Below are positions 3,994-7,598 of a stretch of DNA of 7,598 nucleotides, in pieces; position 1 is the stretch's first letter; every line of letters starts with the position of its first letter. The translations under genes were made by a program, and so were the position numbers. The stretch spans positions 1 through 7,598 of the forward strand of contig JBDHUJ010000053.1 in NCBI GenBank assembly GCA_039809105.1. Reading direction: 5' to 3'. Source of the DNA: JBDHUJ01 sp039809105. Its GTDB lineage: Bacteria > Patescibacteriota > Saccharimonadia > Saccharimonadales > UBA4665. The notes under the pieces are model-generated. The model ran no database searches and had not been told where the DNA came from. It saw nothing but the letters and a program-made list of their open reading frames with translations.

Positions 3994-5343
3994 CTACTGC
4001 CCGAATTTGGCAGCCAAAAGGCTGAAGTCGAGGATAGTGACACTGCCGTCGCCGTTCACATCAGCCCGAGCGTTGGTTATGGCAGCGCCCGTCTTGCCGA
4101 AGTTAGAGGCCAGAATACTGAAGTCGAGGATGCTCACCGTGCCGTCCTGGTTTATATCTTCCGCCCAGTTCCGGACGTTCAGCGTCACGGCCGTACTACT
4201 GCCCACATTACCGGCCGCGTCGTAAGCTTTGGTCTGGAAGCTGTTCGCGCCGTTGGCGAGCGTCTTGGTGTCGATAGAGAAACTATACGGCGAGCTGGTG
4301 TCAGTGCCCTTTAGCTGGCCGTTCACATACAGCTCTACCTTCGTCACGCCGACGTTGTCAGAAGCGCTGGCATTGATGGTTGCAGTGCCCCAAGCGTTCG
4401 AATTGTTGGCGGGTGATGTTATGGAAGTTGTCGGAGCAGTCGTGTCCGGAGTAGCAAAATTGACTGTTGCGTTCGCGACCGTCGGGTTGGTGTACGCACC
4501 AGTCTTCGTCGCGTTACCAGTCAGGGTCAGCGTACCGCTACCGGTACCGGCCAGGGCTTTGAAAGTCACCTTGGCAACCAATGCATCGGTCGTCACGCCG
4601 CCGCTCAAGTTGCCTTGGGCTATAGAGACCGTGCCGCTGCCGCCAGTCTGCTGCAGTGTCGAATCAAACGGCGAACCGGTCGAATCTATACTGACGAACT
4701 GTAGTTTGGTCGTGTCGTACGCGATGTTCAGTTGCACGCCGTCGACCGTCGTGCCAGGAGTCAGGCGCACCGTAACATCGAAGTTGTTGTTTATAAGCAC
4801 ACTGCTCGTGGTCGGAGATATGTACAAGCTACCGGTGCTACCGACGGTAAATGTCGTGTTCAGCGAGTTGTTGCCTTCGTCCAACTCGTCGGGTATGGCG
4901 TTGGTATCATCAGCCGTCGCCGTCAGGGTATGCGGACCGGCAGTCACCGTCCAGGTTGCGCCGTTCGTACCGGCGTTTGCCGTCAGTGTCACACTGGCGC
5001 CAGCGGCCAAGCCGGCCGTGTTCGAAACGTTCCAGGTCACCCGCGTACCGTCTACTTGGAAACCGACACCGACCACCGTCCCAGCCGGGACAGCGGTAGA
5101 ACCCTGGTTCTTCACGACAGCGCTAAAGGTCGCTGCCTGCCCCACGCCAGGACTTGTCGGGCTCATGCTGACAGAAGTCACGACCAGGTCATTCCCGACT
5201 GCCGCCGAAGAATGCACTAACGCGTAAATGCCGACTGCTGCAAACAGCACGACGAACGACAGGCCTAAAACATTCTGGCGTGCGAACGCCAAAAACCGAC
5301 CCACACCTTTGGGGGTCTTTTGTTGTGAAGTTTTTTCTTTCAT
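3994..5343 (-). CDS. membrane-anchored surface protein with CARDB, cohesin-like, Ig-like and dockerin domains
   Basis: This 449-residue protein has a 24-residue basic N-terminal region and then a hydrophobic segment (about 25-49), either a signal anchor or a long signal peptide. The outside portion reads in order: a CARDB-type beta domain (about 52-167, with the typical IPDELDEGNN end, 150-159); a cohesin-like domain (about 172-296, with VQLNIAYDTTKLQFVSID, 203-220); a bacterial Ig-like domain (about 302-390, with VTKVELYVNGQ, 333-343); and a dockerin type I domain (394-449). The dockerin has two calcium loops, DINQDGTVSILD (396-407) and DVNGDGSVTILD (428-439), 32 residues apart; the repeats share a 14-bp identical DNA stretch. 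The family role is calcium-dependent protein-protein attachment, classically in cellulosomes. No catalytic domain is present, so it looks like an adaptor or scaffold, perhaps joining partners or copies of itself on the cell surface. It has its own promoter and terminator. The ATG at 5343 is the natural start, with only a weak AAGG very close upstream. Confidence 0.88.
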   Translation of the reverse strand: MKEKTSQQKTPKGVGRFLAFARQNVLGLSFVVLFAAVGIYALVHSSAAVGNDLVVTSVSMSPTSPGVGQAATFSAVVKNQGSTAVPAGTVVGVGFQVDGTRVTWNVSNTAGLAAGASVTLTANAGTNGATWTVTAGPHTLTATADDTNAIPDELDEGNNSLNTTFTVGSTGSLYISPTTSSVLINNNFDVTVRLTPGTTVDGVQLNIAYDTTKLQFVSIDSTGSPFDSTLQQTGGSGTVSIAQGNLSGGVTTDALVAKVTFKALAGTGSGTLTLTGNATKTGAYTNPTVANATVNFATPDTTAPTTSITSPANNSNAWGTATINASASDNVGVTKVELYVNGQLKGTDTSSPYSFSIDTKTLANGANSFQTKAYDAAGNVGSSTAVTLNVRNWAEDINQDGTVSILDFSILASNFGKTGAAITNARADVNGDGSVTILDFSLLAAKFGQ

Positions 5344-5391
5344 ACCCTTATTCTTTGTTTAGTAATTTGTTGTTACTTACACCTGAAATGA

Positions 5392-5421
5392 ATAGTAGCA
5401 TTAGCGTAAGCACTTTTACAA
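5392..5421 (-). promoter_or_regulatory. promoter of the cohesin/dockerin gene
   Basis: Minus-strand TTGTAA (5416-5421, four of six) and TACTAT (5392-5397, five of six) are 18 bp apart. TGC directly before the -10 makes it an extended -10. The start would be near 5385, leaving a leader of roughly 42 bases. It lies in the 89-bp gap after the MFS stop, where no terminator hairpin is visible, so some MFS readthrough is possible. Confidence 0.5.
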
Positions 5422-5432
5422 CAGTTTTGCGG

Positions 5433-6788
5433 TTAATCTACAGATTTCCGGTGGTTCGCAATACCGAGAGCACTGACGAGGCCGCCTGCGACCATCAGCG
5501 CCGCCGAGACGATAAGCACCCGATGCAAGCCGTCGATACTCAGCGACGGACCGGTTATGACCCCTGCCGCCGCTATGGCGATAAGCCCCGCTATACGTGC
5601 ACCCGCATTGTTCACCGCCGAAGCCACCCCGGCATGGACGCGGCCGACATCACCCAAGACCGCCGAGGTCAGCGGCGCGACCGTCATAGCCAGACCCAGT
5701 GCAAAAACCAGCACGCCCGGCAGCAACTGTGTCACATACCGTACATCCGGCCGTACAAAAAGCATGAGCAAAAATCCGGCAGCTGCCACGACTGGGCCCA
5801 CTGCCATGAACACCCGCGTGCCGAACCTACCCGCGAGCGCCCCGAAACGGCCGGAAAACAGGAACATCACCACCGTCACCGGCAACAGCGCCAGACCGGC
5901 CTGCAGCGGCGTGTATCCGCTTACTTGCTGCAATGTAATAGCAAGTACGAACGTCATCAGCGGCAATGCAGCATAGATAACAAGCGTCGCTACATTGCCC
6001 CAGGCGAAGTTGCGTATTTTGAACAAAGAAAGTGGTAGCATGGGCGCCGGGTTGCGGTGTTCGTACCACACGAAGAGTGCCAGCACCGCCAGCCCACCGG
6101 CAAACGGAACCCATATGAACGGACTGCCCCACCCATAATTCGGCTGCTCGATAAGGGCAAAAGCCGAAGCACCCAGACCGACTGCACACAACAGCGCACC
6201 AAGCGTGTCTATAGGCGTACCCGATTTGGGTTTTTCCGGTTCCTCCAGCCGCGCCAGCAACCACAGCGTGAGCGCCAGCGGCAGCAGATTGACCGCGAAT
6301 ATCCAGCGCCAGCTGGTCACCGCCAGGATGATTCCGCCCAGCAACGGTCCGACCACTGCCGCCACACTGAACCAGGCGGTCCAGGTACCGATAGCTTTGC
6401 TCTGCGGTGGACCCGAGAACGTAGCGATGATGAGCGCCAGCGAACTCGGCACCAGCAACGCGCCCGCAGCGCCTTGCAGCCCGCGCGATACCACCAGGAA
6501 TGCACCGTTCGGGGCAACAGCACACAGCAGCGAAGTCACTCCGAAGCCCACCAGCCCCCACCACAGTATGCGTTTGCGGCCGAAGAGGTCGGAAAGCGAC
6601 CCGGCGATGAGTATCAGAGCGCCGAGCGTCAGCGCATACGCGTCCACCACCCACTGCTGCACCACCAGGCCGCCGCCCAGGTCATGGCTTATCGCCGGTA
6701 ACGCCACATTCACGATAAACCCGTCTATGGCCGCAACCACCGACGCCGCTATGCTCACCACCAGCACCAGTTTTTGTTGCTTGGTCAT
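5433..6788 (-). CDS. MFS drug-type exporter, DHA2 (EmrB/QacA) family
   Basis: This 451-residue polytopic protein has about 14 hydrophobic segments. It probably exports small toxic molecules or metabolites by proton antiport at the inner membrane. Motifs are the membrane-embedded acid D22 in IDGFIVNVALPAI (the DHA2 motif D1), motif A GSLSDLFGRKR (63-73) in the TM2-TM3 loop, motif B RGLQGAAGALLVP (102-114) and the antiporter motif C VVGPLLGG (145-152). VHAGVASAVNNAGARIAG (384-401) is the typical late DHA2 region. It is shorter than QacA or EmrB (about 510), mainly through short loops. It lies 55 bp downstream of the GNAT gene on the same strand, so they may share a transcript, although a TATACT box sits right before its ATG. 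The substrate cannot be predicted. Confidence 0.93.
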   Translation of the reverse strand: MTKQQKLVLVVSIAASVVAAIDGFIVNVALPAISHDLGGGLVVQQWVVDAYALTLGALILIAGSLSDLFGRKRILWWGLVGFGVTSLLCAVAPNGAFLVVSRGLQGAAGALLVPSSLALIIATFSGPPQSKAIGTWTAWFSVAAVVGPLLGGIILAVTSWRWIFAVNLLPLALTLWLLARLEEPEKPKSGTPIDTLGALLCAVGLGASAFALIEQPNYGWGSPFIWVPFAGGLAVLALFVWYEHRNPAPMLPLSLFKIRNFAWGNVATLVIYAALPLMTFVLAITLQQVSGYTPLQAGLALLPVTVVMFLFSGRFGALAGRFGTRVFMAVGPVVAAAGFLLMLFVRPDVRYVTQLLPGVLVFALGLAMTVAPLTSAVLGDVGRVHAGVASAVNNAGARIAGLIAIAAAGVITGPSLSIDGLHRVLIVSAALMVAGGLVSALGIANHRKSVD

Positions 6789-6790
6789 AC

Positions 6791-6824
6791 CCGCAGTATA
6801 CGCCTAAACTAGTGTAGGCTGCGG
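6791..6824 (-). promoter_or_regulatory. candidate MFS promoter with overlapping inverted repeat
   Basis: TATACT (6795-6800, minus strand) ends only six bases before the MFS start codon, so a transcript from it would be leaderless; TACACT (6811-6816) is a second -10 candidate with a short leader. CCGCAG (6791-6796) pairs with CTGCGG (6819-6824), and CCTA (6803-6806) with TAGG (6815-6818), giving a bulged inverted repeat across both boxes. It may be an operator for an efflux regulator or an RNA hairpin in the intergenic part of a GNAT-MFS message. No -35 of quality is visible. Confidence 0.35.
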
Positions 6825-6843
6825 ACTCCAGTGCTTTGGTGGT

Positions 6844-7449
6844 CTAAAAATACCACTGCTGTATGGACGGCTGTTTTGGTTCGCGCAAAACCATCTTACC
6901 GAGCTCCTTGGAATGTACTCGCTTGCGCACCAGCCCACCATACCCATCGTCATGGAAGCCCCGTTCAAAATAGTACGATCTAAGCGTGTTTGTCGGTTCA
7001 AGCAAATCAATTTCAATAGCATTCAGACCCATTTCATCAGCCCGCCGGATACGTTCGTCGACGAGTGCTTTACCTATTCCCTTGCTCTGGTGCTTCGGGC
7101 TGACAACAAGATCACCGAAATCAGCGATTCCATCTCGGCACCGCATACCACCATAGCCCACCAAACTACCCACCTCGTCTCGAACACCAACACCGATAGT
7201 CGTATAGCCGAATGAGGTGTCCCTTTCGGTTACAGCATCCAGCTGAGCAGCCGTAACATCGTGCCCTACTTCTACCTGCCGCATAAGCGCCGCTAGTTCT
7301 TCGGTAGCTACGGCAGCGTCGTCGTGCTCAAACCAGTAGCCTTCTGGCAACCCTGCCGCTTCACGCTCCGGCAGCCGAGCGCTATACCCTACCGTATCTG
7401 CGGGCTGAGCTACAGACTGGTGCGCTGGATTGTGAAGTGTTTCGGTCAT
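6844..7449 (-). CDS. GNAT-family N-acetyltransferase
   Basis: This 201-residue cytosolic protein should move an acetyl group from acetyl-CoA to an amine. The C-terminal half (about 80-190) is the GNAT fold. Motif A appears as DLVVSPKHQSKGIGKALVDERI (113-134), with the acetyl-CoA pyrophosphate loop Q121-S-K-G-I-G126. The later strand AIEIDL (144-149) and RSYYFERGF (157-165) form motif B, with the family's typical tyrosine and GF. The first 75 residues are not recognisable and may shape the substrate site. I place the start at ATG 7449. A longer reading from GTG 7566 would translate through the hairpin at 7495-7524 and has no Shine-Dalgarno support. The chosen start also lacks one; its leader is A/C-rich (ACAAACAAAACAAAACC). 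The substrate is unknown: antibiotic, polyamine, peptide or protein are all possible. Confidence 0.88.
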   Translation of the reverse strand: MTETLHNPAHQSVAQPADTVGYSARLPEREAAGLPEGYWFEHDDAAVATEELAALMRQVEVGHDVTAAQLDAVTERDTSFGYTTIGVGVRDEVGSLVGYGGMRCRDGIADFGDLVVSPKHQSKGIGKALVDERIRRADEMGLNAIEIDLLEPTNTLRSYYFERGFHDDGYGGLVRKRVHSKELGKMVLREPKQPSIQQWYF

Positions 7450-7494
7450 GGTTTTGTTTTGTTTGTATGTGAGGTAACCAGGGCAATCGCATAT

Positions 7495-7529
7495 GAAAAG
7501 GGCTTCCGCCAGGAAGCCCTTTTCTTTTT
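7495..7529 (+). terminator. rho-independent terminator in the divergent gap
   Basis: Thirteen-base perfect arms (7495-7507 and 7512-7524) with a GCCA loop are followed by TTTTT (7525-7529), a classical intrinsic terminator in the plus direction. The position is odd: the genes on both sides diverge, so no annotated plus gene ends here. In the minus direction the stem lacks an external T-tract. Confidence 0.8.
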
Positions 7530-7568
7530 CCGCTATGCTAGGAGCTGTAACACAAACAAGGAACACAT

Positions 7569-7598
7569 ATGCCTCACCAACCGCTCGCCCAACACTTC
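7569..7598 (+). CDS. start of a rightward gene, partial (product unknown)
   Basis: ATG at 7569 opens a frame MPHQPLAQHF that is still open at the window end. AAGGA (7558-7562) lies about seven bases upstream, a well-placed Shine-Dalgarno site. TATGCT (7534-7539) is a possible -10, giving a leader of roughly 23 bases, though a -35 would fall inside the preceding terminator hairpin. Ten residues are too few to name a product. Confidence 0.5.
   Translation, partial: MPHQPLAQHF

Noticed and set aside
4022..4131. Fourteen-base direct repeat CTGAAGTCGAGGAT as a mobile or recombination site
   Set aside because: Both copies code for the same ILDFS residues in the two dockerin calcium-loop repeats, so the repeat is explained by the protein.
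4229..5227. A 332-residue plus-strand open frame
   Set aside because: It is antisense to the cohesin/dockerin gene, whose domains and calcium loops are unmistakable. The antisense product has no recognisable motif, only valine/proline/serine-rich sequence expected from the codon bias of the real gene.
5827..6701. Long open frames overlapping the MFS gene on both strands
   Set aside because: The MFS frame has all family motifs and membrane helices; the others are arginine-, glutamine- or cysteine-rich low-information sequences without start signals.
7450..7566. N-terminal extension of the GNAT protein from GTG 7566
   Set aside because: The extra 39 residues would be coded largely by a perfect terminator hairpin, have no Shine-Dalgarno site and do not resemble a GNAT domain.

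Overview
The window (about half G+C) reads as a compact bacterial chromosome segment using the standard code; TGA serves as a real stop in the antitoxin gene. A candidate-phylum (Patescibacteria/CPR) origin, with Saccharibacteria one possibility, is my inference. It rests on short intergenic gaps, tRNA genes embedded between small operons, a membrane-anchored cohesin/dockerin protein, a GT2 synthase paired with a small membrane protein, and frequent ATA isoleucine codons. No rRNA or conserved housekeeping protein is present to fix the taxon.

Layout, left to right. The first 32 bases hold the start of a leftward gene that leaves the window. Next comes a structured repeat element (124-201), then a leftward two-gene unit of a 119-residue three-helix membrane protein followed by a processive-type family 2 glycosyltransferase (212-2185). 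A leftward Phd/YefM-ParE/RelE toxin-antitoxin operon (2295-2862) sits under a 13-bp inverted-repeat operator. Two leftward tRNA genes follow, Gly(CCC) and Thr(CGT), separated by small hairpins and a 7-bp tandem repeat. Rightward mscL (3316-3762) has its promoter back to back with the tRNA-Thr promoter, and is followed by a second copy of the structured element. A strong bidirectional terminator (3945-3980) separates mscL from a leftward surface protein with CARDB, cohesin-like, Ig-like and dockerin domains (3994-5343). Further right, leftward genes encode a DHA2-type MFS exporter (5433-6788) and a GNAT acetyltransferase (6844-7449). The window ends 10 codons into a rightward gene (7569 onward).

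The theme is cell envelope and stress: polysaccharide synthesis or export, osmotic safety valve, surface protein attachment, small-molecule efflux and modification, and a toxin-antitoxin pair. No CRISPR array, insertion sequence or prophage gene is visible. The most notable points are: (1) two copies of a structured element placed directly after stop codons, sharing the core CGAAGTGAATTCG with stem sequences that differ but still pair; (2) cohesin-like and dockerin modules in one membrane-anchored protein; (3) an MscL carrying a C-terminal zinc ribbon; and (4) the ATTGNNN heptamer array between the tRNAs.
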